Source of the DNA: Nocardioides speluncae
GTDB lineage: Bacteria > Actinomycetota > Actinomycetes > Propionibacteriales > Nocardioidaceae
NCBI RefSeq assembly: GCF_003121585.1
Contig: NZ_QEOO01000051.1
Span: 1-64,000 of the forward strand
Direction: 5' to 3'
DNA length: 64,000 nt
In this document: one piece after another, positions 7,697-17,519 of the stretch
How the letters are laid out: every line of letters begins with the position of its first letter
How positions within the stretch are numbered: position 1 is the stretch's first letter
Notes under the pieces: model-generated
The model's input: the letters and a program-made list of their open reading frames with translations, nothing else
The model's database searches: none
What the model was told of the DNA's origin: nothing
Made by a program: the position numbers and the translations under genes

Positions 7697-8721
7697 CGGC
7701 CCGCCGCCCGATCCGCCGCCCGCGCCGCCGGGCCCTGCGCCGGGTCCGGTCCGTGCGGCCCGTCGGCACGGTCGCCGACCACCAGGAAGTGCGGCCTGCC
7801 CATCGCCATGCTGACCGCGACCCCGACGTACTCGGCGACCACGCCAAGCGCGAAGAGCACCATCCCGATGCCGATCAGGATCGCCACCATCACCGAGGCC
7901 CAGCCCTGCTCGCCGACATCTCCGAGCAGCCGGACGCCGACCACCCAGCCGGCCAGCAGGAAGCCCAGGCCGGCCATCAGCACGCCGCTCAGGCTGACGA
8001 TCCGCAGGGGCCGGGTGCCGCTGGTCAGCAGCAGCCGCCAGAAGTGGGAGGCCAGGGTGCGGAGCCGGTAGCCGGACGGGCGCTGGCTGTCGTCGCGCAG
8101 CTCGACCGGACAGGTGGTGACCCGGTCGGTGAGCCAGGTCAGCGCCACATCGAGGTAGACGCGCGGCCCGGCGTACGCCGCGACGCTGCGCGCGATCACG
8201 CCGAGCACCAGCCGGTAGCTGTGGAACTGCTCCGCCGCGGCGGTGCCGCCGACGGTGCGCACCAGCCACTTGGCACCGTGCGAGGCGGCGTTGCGGAGCG
8301 GCCCGTGCGGCGGTGGGTTGGTCGGCGCGGCGTAGACCACGTCGGCGCGGTCGGCCATCGCCCGGTCCAGCAGCGCCGGGAGGTACGCCGGGTCGTGCTG
8401 GCCGTCCTCGTCGAGGGTTGCCACCCAGTCGCCTCCCGACGACGACATGCCGGCCATGGTCGCCGGATGCTGGCCGAAGTTGCGGCTCAGCCACACCGGC
8501 CGCACCCAGTCGTGGGCGTCCGCGAGCTCGCGCAGCACCCGGTCGGAGTCGTCAGGGCCGCAGTCGTGCACCAGCAGCACCTCGGCGACCCGGGCGCGGT
8601 GTCCGCCGGGCGTGACGAACGGCTCGGTCCAGGCGGCCAGTTCGGTGACCAGCGCGGGCAGCGTGCTCGCGCCCCGGTAGACCGGGACCACCACGGAGAT
8701 CTCGTGCTCGCGTTCAGCCAC
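7693..8721 (-). CDS. Family 2 glycosyltransferase, DPM/GtrB-like
   Basis: 342 residues. The GT2 fold is shown by EISVVVPVYRGASTLP at the N-terminus, a DEDGQHDPAYLP motif (metal and donor binding) and a later ELRDDSQRPSGY segment. Two hydrophobic segments near the C-terminus (SLSGVLMAGLGFLLAGWVVG and VAILIGIGMVLFALGVVAEY) match GtrB/ArnC-like enzymes that transfer a sugar to polyprenyl phosphate. GTG start 8719-8721 overlaps the methyltransferase reading frame (GTGGCTGA), and no Shine-Dalgarno is visible, so it may be translationally coupled through the foldback element. Confidence 0.85.
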   Translation of the reverse strand: MAEREHEISVVVPVYRGASTLPALVTELAAWTEPFVTPGGHRARVAEVLLVHDCGPDDSDRVLRELADAHDWVRPVWLSRNFGQHPATMAGMSSSGGDWVATLDEDGQHDPAYLPALLDRAMADRADVVYAAPTNPPPHGPLRNAASHGAKWLVRTVGGTAAAEQFHSYRLVLGVIARSVAAYAGPRVYLDVALTWLTDRVTTCPVELRDDSQRPSGYRLRTLASHFWRLLLTSGTRPLRIVSLSGVLMAGLGFLLAGWVVGVRLLGDVGEQGWASVMVAILIGIGMVLFALGVVAEYVGVAVSMAMGRPHFLVVGDRADGPHGPDPAQGPAARAADRAAGR

Positions 8722-9610
8722 GGCGACCGCCCGGCGTAGCCCGGAGCCACCGATGGCCGCCTACCGAGCGCCACCATGCGGGCGCGCTGGCTGCGTTGGC
8801 GAAGACTCGACGGGCCTCCGGCCCGCCTTCGCTCCGCCGCCTTGCCATCACACCCGCCTGGCGACGCTCGCTACGGCGTCCATCGGTGGCTCCGGGCTTG
8901 ACGGCAGCGACGACGACCGAGGAGCCGAACGGCAGGTCGCGGCGGGCGAGCAGCCGTCGGTCCAGCCGGGAGCACGCCATCAGCAGCGACTCGACCGCCG
9001 GCGACGGCTGCGGCAGCGGTGGGACCTCGCCCTCCGCGAGCGGTGTGGCCGACCGACCGCGCTCGCGGAGCCGGGTGCGGAGCCGGTCGGCGGCGAAGAA
9101 CGGGAAGGTGCCGGCGAAGACATGGCTGGCGCGGAGCACGTCGAGCCCCGCGCCTCGGACGGCGGCGACCGCCCGCCGGCGCGTGTAGCGCCGGTGGTGG
9201 TGGTTGAGGTCGTCGTGGTGGGTCCAGGCCCATTGGTACGCCGGCACCGACATCAGGAACCGGCCGCCGGGCGCCAGCACCCGCGCTACTTCCGCGAGCG
9301 CGGACTCCTCCGACCGGCAGTGCTCGACCACGTCGAACGCCGCGACCACGTCGAAGCTCCCATCGGCGAACGGCAGCGCGGTCGCCGAGCCGCAGATGTC
9401 GCCCGGCTGCAGACCTCGAGGGTCGAGGTCCAGGGCGACCCGCTGGCCGTGGCGCAGCCAGCCGACGCTGGGCCCGTCGGCGCTGCCGACGTCGAGCACG
9501 CGGCCCGGGCTGCCGACGTACCGCTCCAGCGCCACCCGGAGCAGGTCGGCGCGAGCGCGGTACCACCAGTAGTCTGGGTGGCTGATCGAGGGCGAGCCCA
9601 CGTCGGTCAT
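8714..9610 (-). CDS. Class I SAM-dependent methyltransferase with element-encoded tail
   Basis: 298 residues from ATG 9610, preceded by AAGGATC. SAM-binding motif I is RVLDVGSADGPS (about residues 37-48), followed by ALPFADGSFDVVAAFDVVEH (motifs II/III), typical of methyltransferases in glycan clusters. The conserved fold ends near GSSVVVAAVKPG. From there about 60 residues (TDGRRSERRQAG onward) are encoded by foldback element copy 2 at 8738-8898, with no stop until 8714. The tail has no methyltransferase features. Substrate is probably a glycan intermediate of the operon. Confidence 0.75.
   Translation of the reverse strand: MTDVGSPSISHPDYWWYRARADLLRVALERYVGSPGRVLDVGSADGPSVGWLRHGQRVALDLDPRGLQPGDICGSATALPFADGSFDVVAAFDVVEHCRSEESALAEVARVLAPGGRFLMSVPAYQWAWTHHDDLNHHHRRYTRRRAVAAVRGAGLDVLRASHVFAGTFPFFAADRLRTRLRERGRSATPLAEGEVPPLPQPSPAVESLLMACSRLDRRLLARRDLPFGSSVVVAAVKPGATDGRRSERRQAGVMARRRSEGGPEARRVFANAASAPAWWRSVGGHRWLRATPGGRRG
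8738..8898. repeat. Foldback element, copy 2
   Basis: Arms 8738-8761 and 8875-8898 are complementary over 24 bp with one mismatch (arm begins AGCCCGGAGCCACCGATGG). The core 8774-8860 is identical to copy 1 over 87 bp. The arms share CCACCGATGG with copy 1 but otherwise differ. The element lies wholly inside the open reading frame of the methyltransferase (minus strand) and ends 17 bp before the GT2 start. The total length of 161 bp equals that of copy 1. Confidence 0.9.
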
Positions 9611-9807
9611 GTGATCCTTCCGGCCAGGTCGTGGTGGTCCGGACCTGCGCCCCTGCAGGACGCACGCCTCAAGGATTAGACGTAATGAACCGGCCGATAG
9701 TTGGCACGACCTAGCGCTCTGCTGCGGGTCGCGAGGATTCCACCCTGGGACTTTTCCAGGTCTACGCTGGCCGAACGCATCAGCTGCCACAGACGAGGGA
9801 TGAGTTC

Positions 9808-11253
<1,446 letters not shown>

Positions 11254-11266
11254 CCAGAAGCGGCCC

Positions 11267-11305
11267 AGTGGCCCGGTTTCCGCGGCTCATGTGCACCGGG
11301 CCACT
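11267..11305 (+). terminator. Hairpin terminator after ahcY
   Basis: Exact 11-bp arms AGTGGCCCGGT (11267-11277) and ACCGGGCCACT (11295-11305) with a 17-nt loop, starting 14 bp after the ahcY stop. The right arm runs directly into the TAGGAT -10-like box of mtrA, so the terminator and the mtrA promoter touch. Confidence 0.75.
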
Positions 11306-11316
11306 AGGATCGTTAA

Positions 11317-12021
11317 ATGGCACAAACCCAGCCGGAGTACGGCGGTAAGGGACGCGTCCTCGTCGTGGACGACGACGCGTCCCTCGCCGAGATGCTGACG
11401 ATCGTCCTTCGCCAGGAGGGCTTCGACAGCCGGGTCTGCACGCGCGGTGACGAGGCGCTGGCCGCCTTCCGCGAGTACAAGCCCGACGTACTCCTGCTCG
11501 ACCTGATGCTGCCCGGCAAGGACGGCATCGACGTGTGCAAGGAGATCCGCGCGGAGTCCGGCACGCCGATCGTGATGCTCACGGCCAAGGGCGACACCGT
11601 CGACGTCGTCGTGGGCCTGGAGTCGGGCGCCGACGACTACGTCATCAAGCCGTTCAAGCCCAAGGAGCTGGTGGCCCGGATCCGGGCTCGAGTACGCCGC
11701 TTCGAGGCGCCGACGCCGGAGACCCTCGCCATCGGCGACCTGACCATCGACGTCGCCGGGCACGCCGTAGCCCGCGCCGGCCGACCGATCAGCCTGACCC
11801 CGCTCGAGTTCGACCTGCTGGTGTGCCTGGCCCGCAAGCCGTGGCAGGTCTTCACCCGCGAGGTGCTGCTCGAGCAGGTGTGGGGCTACCGGCACGCCGC
11901 CGACACCCGGCTGGTCAACGTCCACGTGCAGCGGCTCCGCTCGAAGGTCGAGCACGACCCGGAGAACCCCGAGATCGTGGTCACCGTCCGCGGTGTCGGC
12001 TACAAGGCTGGAACGTCCTGA
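11317..12021 (+). CDS. mtrA: Two-component response regulator MtrA
   Basis: 234 residues. The receiver domain has the phospho-acceptor Asp62 (VLLLDLMLPG), acidic pocket VVDDD and Lys in VIKPFKPKEL. A C-terminal OmpR/PhoB winged helix ends RLRSKVEHDPENPEIVVTVR. The sequence and the following mtrB-lpqB order identify MtrA, the essential actinobacterial regulator of cell wall and division genes. No Shine-Dalgarno is seen; TAGGAT at 11305-11310 is 6 nt upstream of ATG, so the mRNA is probably leaderless. Confidence 0.96.
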   Translation: MAQTQPEYGGKGRVLVVDDDASLAEMLTIVLRQEGFDSRVCTRGDEALAAFREYKPDVLLLDLMLPGKDGIDVCKEIRAESGTPIVMLTAKGDTVDVVVGLESGADDYVIKPFKPKELVARIRARVRRFEAPTPETLAIGDLTIDVAGHAVARAGRPISLTPLEFDLLVCLARKPWQVFTREVLLEQVWGYRHAADTRLVNVHVQRLRSKVEHDPENPEIVVTVRGVGYKAGTS

Positions 12022-12042
12022 GATGACTGTTTAGGCCCGTCG

Positions 12043-13632
12043 ATGGTCCGCACGAGCATCCCCACCGCTGTCCGCCGTGGCCTCACCTTCTGGCAGCGTT
12101 CGATCCAGGCCCGGGTCGTGGTCAGCACGGTGCTGCTCACCGCGATCGTGGTGACGCTGGTGGGCTGGTTCCTGTTGCAGCAGACCCGCGACGGCCTGCT
12201 CGAGAACAAGGTGGAGTCGGCGGTCGGCGAGGCCAACGTCGAGACCGACCTGGCCAAACAGCGGCTGGAGGCCCTCCCCGGCACCGACACCGATGTCGCC
12301 CGGCAACAGGAGGAGGTCTTCGACTCGATCGATCGGGTGGCCCGCAACCGCGGCTTCGGTGCCGTTCTCGCCGGGCCCGGCCAGGACGACACCGACCTGC
12401 GCAGGCTCGGGGCCCGGATGACCTCGGTGCGTCACCTCGAGGCGGTGCCGCTCGACCTGCGCCAGCACTTCCAGACCTCTGACACCACGGTCTGGACCTA
12501 CGGCTCGGTCCCCGCCGCCACCTCCGGCGACCCGACTCCAGGGATCGTGGTCGGCTCCCGGATCCAGCTACCCGCCGACGGCCAGTTCTACACGATCTAC
12601 TACCTGTTTCCGCTCACCGAGGAGCGCGAGACCCTCAGTCTGGTGAGCCGGGCGCTGATCACCGCCGGCGGTGCGCTGCTGCTCCTGATCGCCGGTGTCA
12701 CCTGGCTGGTCGCCCGGCAGGTGGTGACCCCGGTCCGGCTGGCGCGGCAGGTCGCCGAGCGGCTGGCGTCCGGCAAGCTGGAGGAGCGGCTGCGGATCCG
12801 TGGTCACGACGACATCGCACGCCTGGGGACCTCCTTCAACCAGATGGCCTCCAACCTGCAGCGCCAGATCGGCCAGCTGGAGGAGCTGAGCCGGATGCAG
12901 CGGCGGTTCGTGTCCGACGTGTCCCACGAGCTGCGAACCCCGCTCACGACGGTACGCATGGCCAGCGACGTGCTGCACGACGCGCGCGGCTCGTTCGACC
13001 CGGCGACCGCTCGAGCGGCCGAGCTCTTGCAGACCGAGCTGGACCGCTTCGAGCGGCTCCTCGGCGACCTGCTGGAGATCAGCCGCTTCGATGCCGGTGC
13101 CGCCGCCCTGGAGGTCGTCGACGTGAACCTGGTCGACCTGTGCCGGCGGATCGTGGACGCGACCGGTCCGCTGGCGGCGCGGTGCGGCGTCCAGATCGTC
13201 GTACACGCGCCGGACGGGCCCTGCCTCGTGGAGGCCGACGTACGCCGGGTCGAGCGGATCGTGCGCAACCTGGTCAGCAACGCCATCGATCACTCCGACA
13301 GTGGGGACATCGAGATCTACGTCGCCAGCAACGACGACGCCTCGGCGATCGCGGTCCGCGACCACGGCATCGGCCTGGAGGCGGGCCAGTCCGCGCTGGT
13401 GTTCAACAGGTTCTGGCGGGCGGACCCCGCTCGCGCCCGCACCAGTGGCGGCACCGGCCTCGGCCTGTCGATCGCGCTCGAGGACACCCACCTGCACGGC
13501 GGGTGGCTTCAGGCCTGGGGACAGCCCGGAGACGGCGCCCAGTTCCGGCTCACGCTGCCCCGCCGCTCGAGTGGGTCGCTGCGTCACAGCCCATTGCCAC
13601 TGGTGCCTGCGGATGCGAAGGTGCCGGCGTGA
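12043..13632 (+). CDS. mtrB: Sensor histidine kinase MtrB
   Basis: 529 residues, 21 bp after mtrA. Two membrane segments (about residues 25-50 and 205-230) enclose an extracytoplasmic sensor region. HAMP follows, then the H-box SDVSHELRTPL with His295. The HATPase domain has N-box RNLVSNAIDHSD and G-box GGTGLGLSIA. It phosphorylates MtrA. Its TGA overlaps the lpqB start as GTGA (13629-13632), indicating translational coupling. Confidence 0.96.
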   Translation: MVRTSIPTAVRRGLTFWQRSIQARVVVSTVLLTAIVVTLVGWFLLQQTRDGLLENKVESAVGEANVETDLAKQRLEALPGTDTDVARQQEEVFDSIDRVARNRGFGAVLAGPGQDDTDLRRLGARMTSVRHLEAVPLDLRQHFQTSDTTVWTYGSVPAATSGDPTPGIVVGSRIQLPADGQFYTIYYLFPLTEERETLSLVSRALITAGGALLLLIAGVTWLVARQVVTPVRLARQVAERLASGKLEERLRIRGHDDIARLGTSFNQMASNLQRQIGQLEELSRMQRRFVSDVSHELRTPLTTVRMASDVLHDARGSFDPATARAAELLQTELDRFERLLGDLLEISRFDAGAAALEVVDVNLVDLCRRIVDATGPLAARCGVQIVVHAPDGPCLVEADVRRVERIVRNLVSNAIDHSDSGDIEIYVASNDDASAIAVRDHGIGLEAGQSALVFNRFWRADPARARTSGGTGLGLSIALEDTHLHGGWLQAWGQPGDGAQFRLTLPRRSSGSLRHSPLPLVPADAKVPA

Positions 13633-15380
13633 GCGGGCGGAGTTCGAAGCGTGGGCTGATCGCCGGCGTCGTGAGCGTGCTGCTGGCCGGCCTGCTGTCC
13701 GGCTGCATGACCCTGCCCGAGTCCGGGCCGGTGGAGGAGGTCGACGTCGCCACCACCGAGCAGCCGGACTCCGGCCGGGTGCCTCCGCCGCCCGCGCCGG
13801 ACTCGACGTTCGACGGGATCGTGCGCGGGTTCCTCGATGCGATGACCGCCGAGCCGGTGTCCACCACGGTCGCGAAGGAGTACCTCATGCGGGCGAGCCG
13901 CTCGCGATGGCATCCCGACCGGGCGATCATCACCTATACCGATGCCGACGTCTCCGGCTCGGACCCCGTGCAGGTTCGGCTGCAGGGCGCCGAGAAGCTC
14001 AACTCGCGCGGCGCCTGGGTCGAGCAGCTGACCGAGGACGAGTCCACGCTGGAGTTCGACATGGGCTGGGACGGCAGCCAGCCGCGGATCGAGGAGGCAC
14101 CGAACGCGCTGGTCGTGCCGCGGCGCTGGTTCGACGATCAGTTCGTCCGGCAGCAGATCTACTTCTTCGACGTGGCCGCGCAGATCCTGGTACCGGAGGC
14201 TGTGTATGTGCCGCGAGGTGCGCAGCTGGCCACCAGCCTGGTGCGCAGCCTGGTCCACGGCCCGCCCGCCGACGGACAGCTCATCGCCCGCACCTACCTG
14301 CCCACGGTGAACAGCGTGTCCGAGGTGAGGGTCGACGTGCAGCCGGACGGCCTGGCCGAGATCGACCTGCCCGGCTCCGGCGCGCCACCGTCGGCGGACC
14401 AGCTGCGGATGATGATCGCCCAGCTGCAGTGGACGCTGCGCCAGGATCCCTCGATCCTCCAGCTCCGGGTGACCATGGACGGCAGGCTGGTGAGTGGCCC
14501 GAACGACGTCGACGTCGATGGCAGCCAGCCCTACGACCCGGCGTACGTCCACAGTCCCACCGACCTGTACGGCATCAGCGACGGGCGGCTCGGCCGGGTG
14601 GTCGAGGAGAAGTGGACGCCGGTCAGGGGCGCCTTCGGCAGCGCGGACTACCAGCTCGGTCGCGCGGCGGTCGATCTCGACGGCGGCCAGAAGGCCGGTG
14701 TGGCCGGGGTGACGGCCGACGCCCGGACCGTCTATCTGGCGCAGATCGATGACGGCGAGGCGCCGGTCGAGCAGGTCATCCGCGGATCGGAGGTGCTGGC
14801 GCCGGCCTGGGACGTCTCCGGACGGTTGTGGCTGATCGACCGTTCCGAGCGTGGAGCCCGCGTCTGGCACTTCAAGGACGGGCGGCTGCGGCCGGTCTAT
14901 GTGCCGGGCATCAGCGGCAAGCGGGTGGTCGACTTCCTGGTGTCGCGCGACGGGACCCGGATCGTCGCGGCGGTCCGTCGTGCCACGGGCGACGCGCTGG
15001 TGGTGAGCCGGCTGGAGCACAACGTCGACGGCTCGGTGTCGGGCGCCACTGGTGCCCGGCTGATGTACGCCGGCACCGAGACCGTGCCGTTCGCCGTACA
15101 GGACCTCGCGTGGCAGTCTCCGACCAACGTGCTGGTGCTGCGGAAGACCCCGAACGCCTTCACCCAGCTGTCGATCGTGCCGCTCGGTGCGGCGGTCTCC
15201 GACGAGCCCGCAGACTTCGGCGAGGCGATGGACCAGGACATGGTCGGGGTGGCCGCCTCACCCCAGCAGAACTCGCTCATCTACTGCACCAACGCCCGCG
15301 GCGAGATCATGCAGGTCTCGCTGACCGAGAGCCGGCTCGTCGGGCGGCAGCGCATCCGCGCGCTCACCTACGTCGGCTGA
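13629..15380 (+). CDS. lpqB: Lipoprotein LpqB, partner of MtrAB
   Basis: 583 residues from GTG 13629, chosen because it overlaps the mtrB stop (GTGA) and directly precedes a lipoprotein signal (LLAGLLSGC, lipid on Cys26). A GerMN-like domain follows in the middle (residues about 150-320), then a beta-propeller-like C-terminal half. LpqB is the membrane lipoprotein that modulates MtrB activity. Third gene of the mtrA operon. Confidence 0.95.
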   Translation: MSGRSSKRGLIAGVVSVLLAGLLSGCMTLPESGPVEEVDVATTEQPDSGRVPPPPAPDSTFDGIVRGFLDAMTAEPVSTTVAKEYLMRASRSRWHPDRAIITYTDADVSGSDPVQVRLQGAEKLNSRGAWVEQLTEDESTLEFDMGWDGSQPRIEEAPNALVVPRRWFDDQFVRQQIYFFDVAAQILVPEAVYVPRGAQLATSLVRSLVHGPPADGQLIARTYLPTVNSVSEVRVDVQPDGLAEIDLPGSGAPPSADQLRMMIAQLQWTLRQDPSILQLRVTMDGRLVSGPNDVDVDGSQPYDPAYVHSPTDLYGISDGRLGRVVEEKWTPVRGAFGSADYQLGRAAVDLDGGQKAGVAGVTADARTVYLAQIDDGEAPVEQVIRGSEVLAPAWDVSGRLWLIDRSERGARVWHFKDGRLRPVYVPGISGKRVVDFLVSRDGTRIVAAVRRATGDALVVSRLEHNVDGSVSGATGARLMYAGTETVPFAVQDLAWQSPTNVLVLRKTPNAFTQLSIVPLGAAVSDEPADFGEAMDQDMVGVAASPQQNSLIYCTNARGEIMQVSLTESRLVGRQRIRALTYVG

Positions 15381-15459
15381 GCCCCGGTCCGCCGGCCGCC
15401 TGTCCACAGGCGCTCGGCCCGCTCTTGATCGCGAGCTGCGTGACCAGTGCGATGGACAA

Positions 15460-15621
15460 GTGGTCACCTCCGGACGTACGCCAACGGTATGCGCGGCCAT
15501 GGCACGCACATCGCGGCGTTGGCGACGCTCGACAGGCAGGCAAGCCTGCCTTCGCGCCGCCGCCTTGCGCTGCACGCACCCTGACCGCGCATACCCCCGA
15601 CGTACGCCCGGCGGTGACCAC
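15460..15621. repeat. Foldback element, copy 3 (diverged)
   Basis: Arms 15460-15496 and 15585-15621 (37 nt) pair with about seven mismatches; the outer end is GTGGTCACC / GGTGACCAC. The core keeps GCGTTGGCGA, CTCGAC and CCGCCGCCTTGC at the same spacing as copies 1 and 2, but the apical hairpin is AGGCAGGC-AA-GCCTGCCT instead of GGGCC-TCC-GGCCC. The different but still complementary apical stem is compensatory change. The element fills two thirds of the gap between lpqB and comF and ends 2 bp before the comF start. Confidence 0.85.
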
Positions 15622-15623
15622 TA

Positions 15624-16334
15624 GTGCTGGACGCCGTCGTCGACCTGCTGACCGGCAGCACCTGTGTCGCCTGCGGCCGGCCCGGCCGGCTGCTCTGCGT
15701 CGACTGCCACGCGCGACTGCCCACGCGGGCCCAGGCGCGCTGGCCGAGCCCGGCCCCGCCGGGCCTGGCGCTGCCGGTGTCGGCCGCGGAGTACGACGGC
15801 GTGGTGCGGGACCTGATCGTGGGACACAAGGAGCGCCGCCTGTTCGCGCTCCGGCGACCGCTCGGGGAGCTGCTGGCGAGCGCGGTGCGCGAGCTGGTGA
15901 GCCCGGAGCTGCCGGTCGTCCTGGTGCCGGCGCCGTCGCGGCCGACGATGGTGCGCCGGCGTGGTCACGACGCGACGTACTCCCTGGTCGCCGAGGCGGC
16001 CCGGCTACTCCGCCGGGAGGAGTACGACGCGCTGCCGCACCGGCTGCTGGCGCTGCGCGGCGGTGTGGTCGACCAGGGTGGTCTGGACGCTGCCGGCCGC
16101 GCCGCTAACCTCGCGGGCTCGATGTCGTGCCCGTCCCGGCGGCTGGCCCGGCTGGCCGCGCATCGTCCGGCGGCCCAGGTCGTGGTCTGCGACGACGTGC
16201 TCACGACCGGCGCGACGGTCCACGAAGCGCAGCGCGCGCTGGCCTCCGTCGGTGTCCGGATAGTGGGAATAGCCAGTGTCGCGGCGACCCGTCGCAGACT
16301 GGGTAGCACCGCTCTCGGGGAATCTTCAGGCTGA
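15624..16334 (+). CDS. comF: ComF-family phosphoribosyltransferase-like protein
   Basis: 236 residues, GTG start. An N-terminal zinc-finger-like pair of CxxC motifs (CVACGRPGRLLCVDC) is followed by a type I phosphoribosyltransferase domain with the PRPP loop VVVCDDVLTTGATVHEA (about residues 189-205). In naturally competent bacteria ComF acts in DNA uptake; in actinobacteria its role is unclear. It stands between lpqB and hpf as in many actinobacteria. The start lies only 2 bp after a foldback element and lacks an obvious ribosome-binding site. Confidence 0.85.
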   Translation: MLDAVVDLLTGSTCVACGRPGRLLCVDCHARLPTRAQARWPSPAPPGLALPVSAAEYDGVVRDLIVGHKERRLFALRRPLGELLASAVRELVSPELPVVLVPAPSRPTMVRRRGHDATYSLVAEAARLLRREEYDALPHRLLALRGGVVDQGGLDAAGRAANLAGSMSCPSRRLARLAAHRPAAQVVVCDDVLTTGATVHEAQRALASVGVRIVGIASVAATRRRLGSTALGESSG

Positions 16335-16374
16335 GCGCTTTCCTTGCAGACACCTACCGTCTAACGTCGATTCA

Positions 16375-16690
16375 TGGAGTCCGTCCGGGTCCGTGGTTGC
16401 GTCACCGGGACGAGTAGGTCCGGGTGGCTAGCCGATGCCAGTCGCAGGCAAAACGGTCCACGTAAGTCCGGTGTCCGGGTGCGCTCGGGCTTCGGACGAT
16501 CACGGTGCGGCTTAGACGTAAGTCCTGCCTCGCCCACGCCGTCAGATACGGCCGAAGGCGGGAGAAGGCCAGTAGTGGCAGAGAAGCTGCGAACGCCTCA
16601 GCAGGCGACTGTGGGGTCGAAGACCAGGTCGGCCGGACGGACTCCAGCCCACGCTCCCCACGGGCCACTCAGCGGCCCGTTGATGATGCC
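16375..16690 (+). ncRNA. Probable raiA-type structured RNA between comF and hpf
   Basis: The 415-bp gap between comF and hpf (16335-16749) holds no convincing gene. It has repeated short motifs (ACGTAAGTCC at 16459-16468 and 16514-16523, and GAGTAGGTCCGG near 16411) and several possible stems. The last is ACGGGCC/GGCCCGT at 16660-16680, a candidate 3' end. The raiA RNA motif is known from Firmicutes and Actinobacteria, usually beside raiA/hpf and comFC, which is exactly this place. Boundaries are approximate; a TAACGT box lies at 16362-16367. Assignment rests on position and structure, not on an alignment. Confidence 0.6.
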
Positions 16691-16749
16691 TGCCCAGGAC
16701 AGGGCCGGTAGGGGAGTGAATATCGCCAACTGAAGTACGGGAGGTTCAC

Positions 16750-17376
16750 ATGGACGTTGTGGTCAATGCACGGCACTGTGAGGTGTCGGACAGGTTCCGC
16801 AGTCATGTCGAGGAGAAACTGGCCCGGCTCGAGAAGCACGACCACCGGATCATCAGGGTCCAGGTCGAAGTGGAGAAGGAGCGGAACCCCCGACAGCACG
16901 ACCGGGCTGTTCGCGTCGAGCTCACCGCATTCTCCAAGGGACCCGTCATCCGGGCCGAGGCAGCAGCCGAGGACAAGATGGGCGCTCTCGATCTCGCGCT
17001 GGACAAGATGGCCGCACAGATGCGCCGCGCGGCCGACCGCCGCCGCGTGCACCGCGGCCGCCACACCCCCGTCTCCGTCGGGCAGGCCCTAGCGGGCGTC
17101 GTACCCGACGGACTGGCCACCTCCACCGAGGAGGTAGGCACCGTCACCGTTGAGCGCCAGGTCGGACCGATCGCGGTCACTGGCGACGGACCCCTCGTGG
17201 TGCGCGAGAAGACGCACGCCGCGGCTCCCATGACCCTGGACCAGGCCCTCTACGAGATGGAGCTCGTGGGCCACGACTTCTATCTGTTCGTCGACAAGGA
17301 GAACGAACGGCCGTCGGTCGTCTACCGCCGCCGCGGCTACGACTACGGCGTGATCTCGCTCAACCTCGCCACCTGA
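16750..17376 (+). CDS. hpf: Ribosome hibernation promoting factor, long form
   Basis: 208 residues, ATG after GGGAGG. The N-terminal domain (1-100, MDVVVNARHCEVSDRFRSHV) binds the 30S subunit. After a linker, the C-terminal domain (about 150-208, MTLDQALYEMELVGHDFYLF, RRRGYDYGVISL) is the dimerisation domain of long HPF, which makes 100S ribosomes in stationary phase. It follows the probable raiA RNA and is closed by a strong hairpin. Confidence 0.95.
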   Translation: MDVVVNARHCEVSDRFRSHVEEKLARLEKHDHRIIRVQVEVEKERNPRQHDRAVRVELTAFSKGPVIRAEAAAEDKMGALDLALDKMAAQMRRAADRRRVHRGRHTPVSVGQALAGVVPDGLATSTEEVGTVTVERQVGPIAVTGDGPLVVREKTHAAAPMTLDQALYEMELVGHDFYLFVDKENERPSVVYRRRGYDYGVISLNLAT

Positions 17377-17383
17377 GCAACAC

Positions 17384-17427
17384 CGGGTGGTCGAGCAGAT
17401 TGCTGCGCAACCCTGCTCGACCACCCG
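17384..17427 (+). terminator. Hairpin terminator after hpf
   Basis: Exact 15-bp arms CGGGTGGTCGAGCAG (17384-17398) and CTGCTCGACCACCCG (17413-17427), 14-nt loop, starting 7 bp after the hpf stop. Confidence 0.85.
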
Positions 17428-17519
17428 AGCTTGCGCAGGGTCGCGGTAGCCCGCACTGGCTATCGGCGCTAGCGAGTTTGGATGGTCCGTCGAGGCAACC
17501 GGGATGGCCACTTCGTGCC

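Noticed and set aside
9611..9807. SAH or SAM riboswitch upstream of ahcY
   Set aside because: I looked for a conserved leader or pseudoknot-like pattern in the 197-bp gap and saw none that I could support.
16374..16733. Open frame in the comF-hpf gap
   Set aside because: Its translation is low-complexity with no family features. The region fits a structured RNA in a known raiA position.
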